64,000 nt of DNA from Pseudomonas putida (GTDB lineage Bacteria > Pseudomonadota > Gammaproteobacteria > Pseudomonadales > Pseudomonadaceae): contig NZ_SMTE01000011.1 of assembly GCF_004357765.1 (NCBI RefSeq), positions 221,939-285,938 of the forward strand, in the 5' to 3' direction. The notes under the pieces are model-generated. The model saw nothing but the letters and a program-made list of their open reading frames with translations, did not search any database and was not told the DNA's origin. Made by a program: the position numbers and the translations under genes. The first letter of the stretch is position 1; every line of letters starts with the position of its first letter. This document shows, one piece after another, positions 50,138-61,595 of this stretch.

Positions 50138-50201
50138 ATTACTCTTGTACCTGACGCCAGGAACCACGGCGCAGACCTTTCGAAAAACAGGAGTGACCCA
50201 C

Positions 50202-50558
50202 ATGAAGAAGTTTGCCATTGCTGCCGCTACTGCTACCGCCCTGACCCTGACTCTGGCCAACGGCGCCTTCGCCGCGCAACAGCCAACCCAAGCTCCGGTC
50301 ATGCTGGCTGCTAACGATACAGTGGACCAAGTTCAGCAAGAAGGCTCCGACACCTGGATCACCACCAAGGTCAAAGCAGACCTGCTGACCGAGAAAGGTA
50401 TTCCAGGCAGCGACATCAAAGTTGAAACCAGCCAGGGCGTCGTCTCGCTGTCCTCGGACGTCAAGGTCACCGCTTCGCAGAAAGAAGAAGCCGTACGCAT
50501 CACCAAGAACATCAAGGGCGTCAAGAGCGTCATGTCTGACGGCCTGAAAGCCGAATAA
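50202..50558 (+). CDS. Periplasmic BON-domain (OsmY-like) protein, 118 aa
   Basis: A signal peptide (MKKFAIAAATATALTLTLAN, cleavage after AFA near residue 24) is followed by one BON domain (TWITTKVKADLLTEKGIPGS, DIKVETSQGVVSLSSDVKVT). BON domains bind phospholipids and support envelope integrity; E. coli OsmY has two. ATG 50202 has AGGAG upstream. It stands alone between the pnp terminator and its own terminator. Confidence 0.88.
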   Translation: MKKFAIAAATATALTLTLANGAFAAQQPTQAPVMLAANDTVDQVQQEGSDTWITTKVKADLLTEKGIPGSDIKVETSQGVVSLSSDVKVTASQKEEAVRITKNIKGVKSVMSDGLKAE

Positions 50559-50603
50559 GGAACGTCCAGCCGGCCAGATGGATTTGGCCACCGATGTAAA
50601 AAA

Positions 50604-50632
50604 AGCCCCGGCATATTTGCCGGGGCTTTTTC
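50604..50632 (+). terminator. Terminator of the BON-domain gene
   Basis: AGCCCCGG/CCGGGGCT stem flanked by A and T runs (50597-50632); probably bidirectional. Confidence 0.92.
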
Positions 50633-50699
50633 GTGGCTTACGGATTAGTGGGGCTGGGGTTTGGGCTTGGGGCTTGGGGCTGGGTGGCTGATCCGAGGG

Positions 50700-50736
50700 G
50701 TGTAGCGGCGCTACTGGCCCCTTCCGCCTTTACGGC
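50700..50736 (+). repeat. Left terminal inverted repeat
   Basis: Starts GTGTAGCGGCGCTACTGGCC and ends TTTACGGC. The complement lies at 51132-51168. Confidence 0.9.
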
Positions 50737-50952
50737 GGGTCCCTTTTGTCTTGGCAAAAGGGACGCAAAACCGCTTGCTCCCACATACGGCCCCTACGCT
50801 GCGCTTCGGGGTCCCCTCGCTCCGGCGGCTTGCGGGCCCGCGCGGCCTACGACTTGCTACGCAAGTCTACATCTCGCGCCTCCGGCTACGCCGGAGGGTG
50901 CTGCGCACCTGGCCCTCCAGCCACCTCCACTCGGCCTCCTGAGGTCGCGGGT

Positions 50953-51020
50953 AGATCAAGAGCAAGAGCAAGAGCAAGAGCAAGATCAAAAGCAAGATCA
51001 AAAGCAAGATCAAAAGCCAG
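50953..51020 (+). repeat. Internal satellite of copy 1
   Basis: A run of 6-bp units (GAGCAA) changes to 12-bp units (AAGATCAAAAGC, three copies). Copy 2 keeps the start of the same satellite at the window end. Confidence 0.85.
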
Positions 51021-51131
51021 AGCAATGGCAGGCGAATCGCTGCGCTCTCGCTTTTCCCTTTACCTATCGTTTTGTGTTGTTGCGGATCGCGCGATCTGTC
51101 TTTCGAAGATAACGCCAGTGGCGGCGCCGTC

Positions 51132-51168
51132 GCCGTAAAGGCGGAAGGGGCCGGTAGCGCCGCTACAC
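51132..51168 (-). repeat. Right terminal inverted repeat
   Basis: Reverse complement of the left repeat at 36 of 37 positions. Confidence 0.9.
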
Positions 51169-51267
51169 AAAATGGATCGTTCCCACTCCCATTGCCAAAC
51201 CAAACCAAACCAAACCAGCTCTGCGACAATCCGTGAAGAGCCTTTTTCATAGACGCTGTGCATCAGC

Positions 51268-54204
51268 TCATTCGGCATCCAGATGCATGGGCGTGATGAC
51301 TCGGCCATCACTCTCGGCCTGGCCCAAGGTCGTGTCGATGAAGTAGACCCGGTCGTCTTCGAGCTTGCCCTTGTCGACCAAGTAGTCCTTGATGCTACTG
51401 GCTCGCTCCTGGCCCAGAGTACGTAGCAGAGAGGGGCTTTCGGCCCATGACTTGATCACCGCCTCACGCAGTTTGGCAGTGCGCTCGTCGCGGCTGAGCT
51501 TTTCCCACTCCGCCGGTGGCTGCTGTTTCAGGCGGCTGCGATAGATACCTTCGAGCATGGCCGGCTTGTCGCTGTCATCGACGGTGAGCATAGAGGCATT
51601 GGCCGGCACCTTGTCACCCCGGCGTTGCAGGATTTTGTACCAGGTGGCTTGATATTCGCGCTCCAGGCGCTGCTGGGCAATCAAGGGGCCGTCACTGCTC
51701 TGGGCACTGGTGCCTTCGATTTCCAGGCGCAATTCCGGGCGTTTCTGCAAGGCCGCTGCCAGTTTGTCGAGGGCGCCCCGAGCATCGCCGCTGAGTTCGC
51801 TGGAGCCCGGTGCGAAAGCCACGCTGCCGAGGTCTTCGGCGCCGCCGCCAGCGATCAGGCCACCGATGAACTTGAACGGCGCCTGGGCCGCGCGCAACAC
51901 CAGGTTGCGCAGGGTCTGCCACACGATCGGCATGACGCTGAATTGAGGGTTGTTGAGGTCGCCGGTGACGGGCAGTTCGATGGAGATCTTGCCCTCGGTG
52001 TCCTTCAGCAAGGCCACTGCCAGGCGAATCGGCAGATCCACCGCATCCGGGCTGTCGACCTTTTCGCCCAGTTGCAGTTGCTCGACCACCACTTTGTTTT
52101 CCGCCTTGAGCTGACCGTTGGTGATCAGGTAGTGCAGGTCGAGGTTCAAGCGACCCTTGCGGATTCTGAAGCCGGCAAACTTGCCGGAGTAGGGCGTCAG
52201 CGTGGTCAGCTCGACGCGCTTGAAGCTGGTGGCGATGTCCAGGCTGGCCAACGGGTTGAATGGGTTCAACGCACCCTTGATGGTCACGGGTGCATAGCGG
52301 TCCACCTTGCCCTTGATGTCGACCTTGGCCGGCGTCGGTTTGCGGTTGTCGATGGTCCCGATCTGGCCGTTGAGCTGCTGGACGGCGGTGGCGAAGTTCG
52401 GTGTCAGGGTCAGGTCGGCGAAGTTGGCCGAACCGTCGTTGATGGCGATCTGGCCGATGCGGATGCCCAGCGGTTTATCGCTACCGGCACTGGCCGATTT
52501 GGCCGGCGAGCCGCCAGCAGGCGTCGCTGGTTGCGGGATCAGCAGGTCGTCGACGTTGGTGGTGCGGTCTTCGTTGATGATGAAGCGTGCGTAGGGCTGT
52601 TGCAGGGTGACCTTGTCGATCGACAGGGCATCGCCATGGACATACGAAAGGCCATCGACGTTGACCTGCTGCCATTTGACGAAATCGCGGTCCTTGATGG
52701 TGTCCAGGGTGTGCAGCTGGTTGACCTGGGCCTTGCCGGTAACAGTGAATGCCAGTGGATCGGTGTTTTTGAGGTCGACCTTGAGGTCGCTGGCGAGCAT
52801 ACCGCTGCGCAGCTCCAGGCGAATGAACGGGCTGATATAGGCCTGGGCCACGCGCAGGTCGATGTCGCGGGTGCTGACGTCGAGCTTGGCGGTGACCGGA
52901 GCAAGGTTGACCTGACCTGCAGCCTGGAGCTTGCCCTGCTTGCCGACGCCAGTATCGAGCTTGAGCGTGAAGGGCGACTCGTTGAGGCTATCGAAGCCCT
53001 GCATGTCCAGGTTCAGCGGGCCGACGTCGAGGGCCACCGGCTCCTTCTGGCTGCGGTCGGCCAAGTGCACCTGATAGTTGCGCAACTGGACGTCCTTGAG
53101 CAGGACCTGCCAGGGTTTGCTCGGTATCTGGGCGGCTTTCTGCTCGGGTGCGGGTTCGGCGGCGGCAGGTTCGGCCTTCTGCTTCGGTGTGGCCTTGGCC
53201 GGTTGGCTGGCGAACAGCTTCTGCCAATCCAGCTGACCGTCCTTCTCCAATGCGGCCCAGGTCTCAAGCTTTTCGCTGCGGACTTTGCCGACGGTGACCA
53301 ATTGCTTGGCCAGGTCGATGGAGGTCTCATTGACCTCCAGGCTGGCCAAGCGTGCCAGTTGACGGTCGTCCGGGGCCTTGATGGCGAAGGGGGCGACGCG
53401 CAACGACAGGTTGTCCAGCAGCAGCTCGGTTTCCTTGGCCAGGTTCAGCGTGTAGTGAGTATCGAGGTTGAACACGCCCTCTTCGAGCACCAGCGGCACC
53501 GTATCGCGGACATAGGGCCAGAACAGCTTCATCTTGCCGTCGGTGATCTTCAGCTTACCCTCGGAGGCCAATGGGGTCAGGCTGAGCGTGCCGCTCCAGT
53601 CGACACGTCCACCGTTGGGGCCGAGGGCTACCAGGGTCATGTCGGCGCTGTCGTCAGGCAGGGTGCTGAGATTCTTCAGCTCAAGGTTCATATCGTCGTA
53701 GACGAACTCGATCGGCTCGCTTGGCCGCGCATCTTCGAAGTGCAGGTAGCCGTTGCTCAGCTTGATGCTGCCGATACGCAGCGGGAACGGGTCGCTGGGC
53801 GGCTCGTCCGGCTTCGGTTCGCTGGCCGGTAGTTTGAACAGCTGGGTCAGGTTGAGCGTACCGTCCTTGGCGAACAGCACCTCATTGCGCGGCTTGTCGA
53901 GCTCCACGGCATCCAGGTGCAAGGCGCCGCTCCATAGACTGTCCAGCGCCAGGTTGGCGTACAGCCGCTCGAAGCCGACCTGTTCCTTGCCAGGTTCGCC
54001 GATCTGCAGGCCCCACAAGGTCAATTCAAGGCTGAACGGATTGAGTTCGATCCGCTGCAGGTGCGCCGGCACCGTCGCGTACTGGGTCAGTTGCTGGTTG
54101 GCGATGCGCAGCGCAATGCCGGGGAGGATCAGGAAGCCAAGAAGGCTGTAGAGCGCTACGAGAGCAAGCAGAGCGCCAAGGGCGCGTATCAGTCCTTTGT
54201 ACAT
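51268..54204 (-). CDS. DUF748 / AsmA-like envelope protein, 978 aa
   Basis: An N-terminal membrane anchor (LGALLALVALYSLLGFLILP) is followed by a very long periplasmic beta-rich region typical of AsmA/DUF748 proteins (repeats such as FTLKLDTGVGKQGKLQAAGQ). The C-terminal ~170 residues are helical and basic (YRSRLKQQPPAEWEKLSRDE). AsmA-like proteins bridge inner and outer membranes and move phospholipids; a similar role is possible here. Alanine/proline-rich linker at about 330-355. No neighbour suggests a more specific job. Confidence 0.85.
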   Translation of the reverse strand: MYKGLIRALGALLALVALYSLLGFLILPGIALRIANQQLTQYATVPAHLQRIELNPFSLELTLWGLQIGEPGKEQVGFERLYANLALDSLWSGALHLDAVELDKPRNEVLFAKDGTLNLTQLFKLPASEPKPDEPPSDPFPLRIGSIKLSNGYLHFEDARPSEPIEFVYDDMNLELKNLSTLPDDSADMTLVALGPNGGRVDWSGTLSLTPLASEGKLKITDGKMKLFWPYVRDTVPLVLEEGVFNLDTHYTLNLAKETELLLDNLSLRVAPFAIKAPDDRQLARLASLEVNETSIDLAKQLVTVGKVRSEKLETWAALEKDGQLDWQKLFASQPAKATPKQKAEPAAAEPAPEQKAAQIPSKPWQVLLKDVQLRNYQVHLADRSQKEPVALDVGPLNLDMQGFDSLNESPFTLKLDTGVGKQGKLQAAGQVNLAPVTAKLDVSTRDIDLRVAQAYISPFIRLELRSGMLASDLKVDLKNTDPLAFTVTGKAQVNQLHTLDTIKDRDFVKWQQVNVDGLSYVHGDALSIDKVTLQQPYARFIINEDRTTNVDDLLIPQPATPAGGSPAKSASAGSDKPLGIRIGQIAINDGSANFADLTLTPNFATAVQQLNGQIGTIDNRKPTPAKVDIKGKVDRYAPVTIKGALNPFNPLASLDIATSFKRVELTTLTPYSGKFAGFRIRKGRLNLDLHYLITNGQLKAENKVVVEQLQLGEKVDSPDAVDLPIRLAVALLKDTEGKISIELPVTGDLNNPQFSVMPIVWQTLRNLVLRAAQAPFKFIGGLIAGGGAEDLGSVAFAPGSSELSGDARGALDKLAAALQKRPELRLEIEGTSAQSSDGPLIAQQRLEREYQATWYKILQRRGDKVPANASMLTVDDSDKPAMLEGIYRSRLKQQPPAEWEKLSRDERTAKLREAVIKSWAESPSLLRTLGQERASSIKDYLVDKGKLEDDRVYFIDTTLGQAESDGRVITPMHLDAE

Positions 54205-54282
54205 GTGTCGCTTCGTCTGGCTTAGCAGGAGTGCTTGGAGTATGGCACGTTAAATCGGTTCCGCTGAGAGGGCCAAATAGTG

Positions 54283-55152
54283 TCACTCGAGACCCATGCG
54301 GCGTTTGGCCCGCTGTGCCGAGCCATTGCGCATGGCCCAGCGCAACACCGGGGCAGTGCGCAATACCCCTTGGCGCACCAGTTGCCGGTGCAGCGGGCCT
54401 TGCTGAAGGGCCAGCATCTCGACGGCCCATTCGGGCAGTAGGTCGATCCCTGCCTGAAGCATCAGTTTTCCGACCGGCTGCGCCAGGCGGCTGGGTGCAG
54501 GGGCGGCGAGCAGGATCGCGACCACCTCCTGGCTGCGTGCGTCGCATTTCAGGTCTGGGCGCATGGCGCGCAGGTAGTCATCGACCTGCTGACAGCAGCG
54601 CGGCACGTTCCGGGCACCTAGGCGCTCGGCGATCAGGGCGATTTCATCGTAGTAGCGGTCCTGTTCCGTGCGGGGCAGGTGAGGGTCGCGGTAGCGCAGG
54701 TGGGCGGCCAGGAAACAGCTGACTTCGGCCACGTGCACCCAGGTCAGCAGGTCCGGGTCGCTTGCGGCGTAGGGCTGACCATCGGGCGTGTTGCCGGTGA
54801 CCTTGAGATGAATGTCGCGCACCTTGGCGATGAGCCATTCGGCATCGCGGGTGGAGCCGAAGGTGGTGCCGGAGATGAATTGGCTGGTGCGGCGCAAGCG
54901 GCCGAGCAGGTCGCCGCGAAAGTTGGAGTGGTCCCATACTCCGGCCAGTGCGGCTGGATGCAGCAATTGCAGGAGCAAGGCGGCGATGCCGCCGATCAGC
55001 ATGCTGGGGAAATCGCCATGCACCCGCCAGCTCATGCTCTGCGGGCCGAACAAGCCAGGGTCGCCCTTGGGAGACTCCAGATCGAGCTGGCCGAGGGCCA
55101 GCCCGGTGAGGCTCATGACCTGGGTTTCGATGCGACGGCGGATGGCTTCCAT
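54283..55152 (-). CDS. Oxygenase MpaB-like (DUF2236) protein, 289 aa
   Basis: The DUF2236 pattern is visible: MLIGGIAALLLQLLHPAALA GVWDHS, then RLRRTSQFISGTTFGSTRDA, and the histidine-bearing LLTWVHVAEVSCFLAAHLRY. The family includes MpaB and latex-clearing-type heme enzymes with histidine ligands; most bacterial members have no assigned substrate. It lies 40 nt after acs on the same strand, perhaps cotranscribed. Confidence 0.85.
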   Translation of the reverse strand: MEAIRRRIETQVMSLTGLALGQLDLESPKGDPGLFGPQSMSWRVHGDFPSMLIGGIAALLLQLLHPAALAGVWDHSNFRGDLLGRLRRTSQFISGTTFGSTRDAEWLIAKVRDIHLKVTGNTPDGQPYAASDPDLLTWVHVAEVSCFLAAHLRYRDPHLPRTEQDRYYDEIALIAERLGARNVPRCCQQVDDYLRAMRPDLKCDARSQEVVAILLAAPAPSRLAQPVGKLMLQAGIDLLPEWAVEMLALQQGPLHRQLVRQGVLRTAPVLRWAMRNGSAQRAKRRMGLE

Positions 55153-55192
55153 GGTGACCTGTCGTTCGGGGCGGCCACGGCATGGCCGCCGG

Positions 55193-57127
<1,935 letters not shown>

Positions 57128-57233
57128 GGCGGGTGGTCCTGCTCTTGTGGGGCGATGGACTGCAACGGCTATTCGATGGACAAGTGTAGACAGGCTGGGT
57201 TCGCCCGTTCTGTCAGGGTAGGATCCCGGACAA

Positions 57234-57262
57234 GCCAAGGCCCACGTGAAGTGGGCCTTGGC
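57234..57262. terminator. Hairpin between acs and pgi
   Basis: GCCAAGGCCCAC/GTGGGCCTTGGC, 12-bp perfect stem with GTGAA loop; few T on either side. It lies just after the pgi stop and before acs. Confidence 0.6.
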
Positions 57263-57314
57263 AGATATTCAGCAGGTACCCTTGCGCACGACAGCGGGCA
57301 AGGGCACGGCCGGG

Positions 57315-58979
57315 TCAACCGCGGTGACGGCCGCGGAAGTAGTTGATCAGCCCTTGTGTCGAGCCGTCCTCGGCACCTTCTTCCAGGCTGCCTACGAGGC
57401 GCTGGTACACGCCCTTGCCCAGTTCCTTGCCCAGCTCCACGCCCCATTGGTCGAAGGCGTTGATACCCCAGATCACGCTTTGCACGAATACCTTGTGCTC
57501 GTACATCGCAACCAGGGCACCGAGGCGGCGTGGGCTGATGCGCTCGACCACCAGGGTGTTGCTCGGGCGGTTACCCGGAATCACCTTGTGCGGGGCCAGT
57601 TTGGCCACATCCGCTTCGTTCAGGCCCTTGGCGCGCAACTCCGCTTCGGCTTCGCTGCGGGTCTTGCCGAGCATCAACGCCTGGCTCTGCGACAGGCAGT
57701 TGGCGTACAGCCACTGGTGGTGGTCGGCGACCGGGTTGAAACTGACCACCGGTACGATGAAGTCGGCCGGAATCATCTGCGTGCCCTGGTGCAGCAACTG
57801 GTGGTAGGCATGCTGACCGTTGCAGCCGACGCCGCCCCAGATGACCGGACCGGTATCAGTGTGCACCGGGCTGCCATCCTGCAGCACGCTCTTGCCATTG
57901 GACTCCATGTCCAGCTGCTGCAGGTGTTTGGTGATGTTACGCAGATAGTGGTCGTACGGCAGGATGGCGTGGCTCTTGGCGCCCCAGAAATTGCCGTACC
58001 AGACGCCGAGCAGCGCCAGCAGTACCGGCATGTTCTTGTCGAATGGCGCGGTCTGGAAGTGCTGGTCCATGGTGTAGGCACCGGACAGCAGCTCCTTGAA
58101 GTTGGCGGTACCGATGGCCAGGGCGATCGGCAGGCCGATGGCCGACCACAGCGAGTAGCGTCCACCGACCCAGTCCCACATCGGGAAGATGTTCTCTTCA
58201 CGGATGCCGAAGGCCACGGCAGCGGCCTTGTTGCTGGAAACGGCGATGAAGTGGCGGTACAGCTCGGCCTCCGAGCCGCCCTGGGCCAGGTACCAGGTAC
58301 GCGCGGCCATGGCGTTCTTCAGGGTTTCCAGGGTGTTGAACGACTTCGACGAAACGATGAACAGGGTGGTCTCGGCGCGCAGGTTGGCCGACAGTTCGTG
58401 GAACTCGCTGCCGTCGATATTGGCCAGGTAGTGGCAGCGCACGCCGCGCTGGGCATAAGGCAGCAAAGCTTCGGACACCAGTTCGGGGCCGAGGAACGAA
58501 CCGCCGATGCCGATGTTGACCACGTCGGTGATGGGCTTTTCGCTGTAGCCACGCCACAGGCCGTCGTGAATACGGCCGACCAGTTCGGTGATCTGGTTCA
58601 GCACCTTGTGCACTTCGGGCATCACGTTGACGCCGTTGACGCTGAGCTTGTCGCCCACCGGCCGGCGCAGCGCGGTATGCAGCACCGGGCGGCCTTCGGA
58701 GGCGTTGATGATCTCGCCGCTGAACATCGACTTGATCGCTGCCTGCAGGTCGACCTCGTTGGCCAGGTTCACCAGCAGCTCGCGGGTCTGCTCGGTGATC
58801 AGGTTCTTCGAATAGTCCAGGAACAGCCCACAGCTGCTCAGCGAGAACTGGTCGAAACGCTGCCCATCGGCGGCGAACGCTTCGCGCATGCTGAATCCCT
58901 GCATGGCGTCGCGGTGTTGCTGGAGTGCCTGCCAAGCGGGCAGGGCCGTAACATCGTGGGGTGTACGGTAATACGCCAT
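57315..58979 (-). CDS. pgi: Glucose-6-phosphate isomerase
   Basis: 554 residues. Family signatures: [41 protein letters not shown] and [19 protein letters not shown]. Interconverts glucose-6-P and fructose-6-P. It stands alone between panC and acs; a palindromic sequence near 59119-59151 separates it from panC. Confidence 0.98.
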   Translation of the reverse strand: MAYYRTPHDVTALPAWQALQQHRDAMQGFSMREAFAADGQRFDQFSLSSCGLFLDYSKNLITEQTRELLVNLANEVDLQAAIKSMFSGEIINASEGRPVLHTALRRPVGDKLSVNGVNVMPEVHKVLNQITELVGRIHDGLWRGYSEKPITDVVNIGIGGSFLGPELVSEALLPYAQRGVRCHYLANIDGSEFHELSANLRAETTLFIVSSKSFNTLETLKNAMAARTWYLAQGGSEAELYRHFIAVSSNKAAAVAFGIREENIFPMWDWVGGRYSLWSAIGLPIALAIGTANFKELLSGAYTMDQHFQTAPFDKNMPVLLALLGVWYGNFWGAKSHAILPYDHYLRNITKHLQQLDMESNGKSVLQDGSPVHTDTGPVIWGGVGCNGQHAYHQLLHQGTQMIPADFIVPVVSFNPVADHHQWLYANCLSQSQALMLGKTRSEAEAELRAKGLNEADVAKLAPHKVIPGNRPSNTLVVERISPRRLGALVAMYEHKVFVQSVIWGINAFDQWGVELGKELGKGVYQRLVGSLEEGAEDGSTQGLINYFRGRHRG

Positions 58980-59194
58980 TGCGCGGAGTTCCTTGATGCG
59001 TGGTGTGGCCTTTGACCTTGGCGGTCACTGCCGGGTTCAGGCTGGCCATCATTATAGGCATAGCCCGCGCGCAGGGAATGGGGGGAGTGAAGAGGAGTTG
59101 CGTAGGATCAATCCTTGACCGAACCCGTCACTGCCGGGGGCGGGTTCGGCCAAGCGTCAGCCAGCGCTGATCAGGCTGCGCAGAAGCGCGCGTA

Positions 59195-60058
59195 TCAGGC
59201 GCTCGGTTCGTCCAGATGCAGATACAAATTGTCGATCAGGCGAGTCTTGCCCAGGTACGCCGCCACCAGGATGACCAGGTCGCGGTCGCCGAAGGTCGCT
59301 GGCCGCAGGGTTACGGCGTGACGAACTTCCAGGTAATCCGGGCGCAGGCCTGCCGTCTGCAGTTGCTGCTTACCTTGCTCGACCAGTGCCGGGAAATCGA
59401 CCTGGCCAGCAACGATGGCCTCTCCCATCTGCTTGAGCGTGCGGTACACCACCGGAGCGGTGGCGCGTTCTTCCGGGGTCAGATAGCCGTTGCGCGACGA
59501 CAGCGCCAGGCCGTCTTCGGCGCGCACAGTGGGTTCGCCGATGATCTGGATCGGCATGTTCAGGTCACGCACCATGGCGCGGATCACTGCCAGTTGCTGG
59601 AAGTCCTTCTCGCCGAACACCGCGAGGTCTGGCTGGACCATGTTGAACAGCTTGCTGACCACGGTCGCCACGCCCTCGAAATGGCCTGGTCGGCTGGCGC
59701 CGCACAGGCCCTCGGACAACTGCGGCACGGCGACCCGGGTCTGCACCGCCATGCCGTCGGGGTACATTTCCTCGACGCTGGGGGCGAACAGCAGGTTGCA
59801 ACCGGCGTCGAGCAGACGTTGCTGGTCGGCGGCAAGGGTCCGGGGGTACTTGTCGAGGTCTTCGTTGGCACCGAACTGCAGTGGGTTGACGAAGATGCTG
59901 GCGACCACGAAGTCGGCACGTTGCGCCGCCTTGGTCACCAATGCGGCATGGCCGGCGTGCAGGTTGCCCATGGTCGGCACGAAACCGATGCGCTTGCCTT
60001 CGCTGCGCGCGCGCGCCACAGCGGCGCGTAGCTCACGGACGGTCTTGACTGTGTTCAT
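59195..60058 (-). CDS. panC: Pantothenate synthetase
   Basis: Joins pantoate and beta-alanine with ATP. HxGH motif in [18 protein letters not shown]-like region [13 protein letters not shown]. 287 residues from [10 protein letters not shown]. Its start overlaps the panB stop by 4 nt (ATGA), so the two vitamin B5 genes are translationally coupled. Confidence 0.98.
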   Translation of the reverse strand: MNTVKTVRELRAAVARARSEGKRIGFVPTMGNLHAGHAALVTKAAQRADFVVASIFVNPLQFGANEDLDKYPRTLAADQQRLLDAGCNLLFAPSVEEMYPDGMAVQTRVAVPQLSEGLCGASRPGHFEGVATVVSKLFNMVQPDLAVFGEKDFQQLAVIRAMVRDLNMPIQIIGEPTVRAEDGLALSSRNGYLTPEERATAPVVYRTLKQMGEAIVAGQVDFPALVEQGKQQLQTAGLRPDYLEVRHAVTLRPATFGDRDLVILVAAYLGKTRLIDNLYLHLDEPSA

Positions 60059-60855
60059 GCGCTGAATCCATGTTCGCTGCCGGGGAAGCTGACCTCCTTG
60101 ACCGCCTTGACGTAGGCAGCCAGGGCGCTGGCGATGTCCGGCTGGTCGGCCATGAAGTTCTTCACGAACTTCGGTACGCGACCGCTCAGTGACAGGCCGA
60201 GCATGTCGTGCAGCACCAGGACCTGGCCGTCGGTGGCGCTGCCGGCGCCGATCCCGATCACCGGGATGTTCACGGCGAGGGTGATTTCCTTGGCCAGCTC
60301 GCTGGGCACGCATTCGAGCAGCAGCATGGCGGCGCCAGCCTGCTCAAGGGCGATGGCATCGGCACGCATCTGCCTCGCCTGGGCCTCCTGGCGGCCCTGT
60401 ACCTTGTAGCCGCCCAGCACGTTGACGGTTTGTGGAGTCAGGCCCATGTGCGCGCACACCGGCACACCGCGCTCGGCCAGCAGGCGAATGGTCTCGGCCA
60501 GCCAGGCGGCGCCTTCGATCTTGACCATGTGCGCACCGGCCTGCATCAGGCTGGCGCTGTTGGCAAAGGCCTGTTCGGGTGTGGCGTGGGCCATGAACGG
60601 CAGGTCGGCGAGGATCAGTGCGCCATCGTTACCGCGTTTCACGCAGGCAGTATGGTAGGCCATTTCGGCGGTGGTGACCGGCAGGGTGCTGTCGTGGCCC
60701 TGCAAGACCATCCCCAGGGAGTCGCCCACCAGCAGCACTTCGACGCCGGCTTGGCTGGCAGCCCGGGCAAAGGTCGCGTCGTAGCAGGTCAGCATGGTGA
60801 TCTTTTCCCCTTTGGCCTTCAGGCCGTGCAGGGTGGTCAGGGTTACTTCAGGCAT
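60055..60855 (-). CDS. panB: Ketopantoate hydroxymethyltransferase
   Basis: Transfers a hydroxymethyl group to 2-ketoisovalerate, first pantothenate step. Motifs: [54 protein letters not shown] and [10 protein letters not shown]. 266 residues. It is upstream of panC; folK and pcnB lie 260 nt further upstream on the same strand. Confidence 0.98.
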   Translation of the reverse strand: MPEVTLTTLHGLKAKGEKITMLTCYDATFARAASQAGVEVLLVGDSLGMVLQGHDSTLPVTTAEMAYHTACVKRGNDGALILADLPFMAHATPEQAFANSASLMQAGAHMVKIEGAAWLAETIRLLAERGVPVCAHMGLTPQTVNVLGGYKVQGRQEAQARQMRADAIALEQAGAAMLLLECVPSELAKEITLAVNIPVIGIGAGSATDGQVLVLHDMLGLSLSGRVPKFVKNFMADQPDIASALAAYVKAVKEVSFPGSEHGFSA

Positions 60856-61115
60856 TTGGCAAAATCCTCGTTCAGGCGCTGTGAAAAACGACTGCGGACA
60901 ACGCGTGTAGTCATCTTCCGGAGCGGCACATCATCGGGTGTGATGTTCGGGCACAGGTCCGTCCGGGCCTAGATACGGGTATGCGGCACTTGGGTGCCAC
61001 TCAAGGACGCCTATAGTCGTGAGCAAGATGTGGGAAGTCAATCATCCTGTTACCGCGTTGTTACGGTAAAGATGTTACTGGCGTTACCGAGGCTGTGTCT
61101 GGTCGGCTGCGCCTT

Positions 61116-61595
61116 TTACAGGCGCTCCAGGCCGACGAATGGGCAGGCTTGCAGCAGTTGGGCGAGGGTGCGGCCGTCGGCCAGCACGAAGTCGCTGGCT
61201 ACCAGCTCGGCCAAGGGGTAGAGCACGAACGGGCGAGCGTGCATATGGTAATGCGGGACCTTCAGACGGGGCAGGTCGAGCACCTGCTCGCCGAACAGCA
61301 GGATGTCCAGGTCGAGCGTGCGCGGGCCCCAGCGCTCGGCGCGCACGCGGCCCTGGTCGTTTTCGATGGCCTGCAGCGCATCGAGCAGGGCCAAGGGCTC
61401 GAGCGAGGTGTCCAGCGCGGCCACGGCATTGGTGTAACGTGGTTGGCCGGGGAGCAGCGAGTCGCTGGTATAGAGCGCGGAACTGGCGACCAGCCGGCAG
61501 CCATCGAGCTGGTCGAGCGCACGCAATGCGCTGCGCAACTGCTCGGCAGGCGCATCGAGGTTGCTGCCCAGACCTACGTAGGCGCGCGTGATCAC
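61116..61595 (-). CDS. folK: 6-hydroxymethyl-7,8-dihydropterin pyrophosphokinase
   Basis: 159 residues. HPPK pattern: YVGLGSNLDAPAEQL, RTLDLDILLFGEQVLD and PHYHMHARPFVLYPLAEL. Its product is the substrate of FolP, encoded in this window at 37162. Start overlaps the pcnB stop by 4 nt. Confidence 0.97.
   Translation of the reverse strand: MITRAYVGLGSNLDAPAEQLRSALRALDQLDGCRLVASSALYTSDSLLPGQPRYTNAVAALDTSLEPLALLDALQAIENDQGRVRAERWGPRTLDLDILLFGEQVLDLPRLKVPHYHMHARPFVLYPLAELVASDFVLADGRTLAQLLQACPFVGLERL

Larger units (their letters stand above)
49820..50201. other. 382-nt gap between pnp and the BON-domain gene
   Basis: No gene seen. It holds two sigma-54-like elements on the plus strand (49969 and 50122) and, between them, repeated TTGCA/TGCAT words (for example 50020-50062) with local symmetry. 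This could be activator-binding sequence or a short RNA. The GAGCGCCGCC word at about 49854 recurs inverted near 12605-12615. Confidence 0.4.
50645..51217. mobile_element. MITE-like repeat element, copy 1
   Basis: The core 50700-51168 is bounded by 37-bp terminal inverted repeats with one mismatch. Inside are GC-rich palindromes and a satellite; outside both ends lie G-rich tandem repeats in inverted orientation: GGGCTT-type at 50650-50683 and (CCAAA)n at 51195-51217. It encodes no transposase. Short open frames in it (such as one starting 50751) are low-complexity and probably not genes. A second copy begins at 63728. It occupies the gap between the convergent BON and DUF748 genes. Confidence 0.75.

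Noticed and set aside
50633-51311. Four or more small frames in the repeat region, including Gln-rich peptides
   Set aside because: They are translations of inverted repeats and satellite DNA, repeated at the second copy; no start signals.
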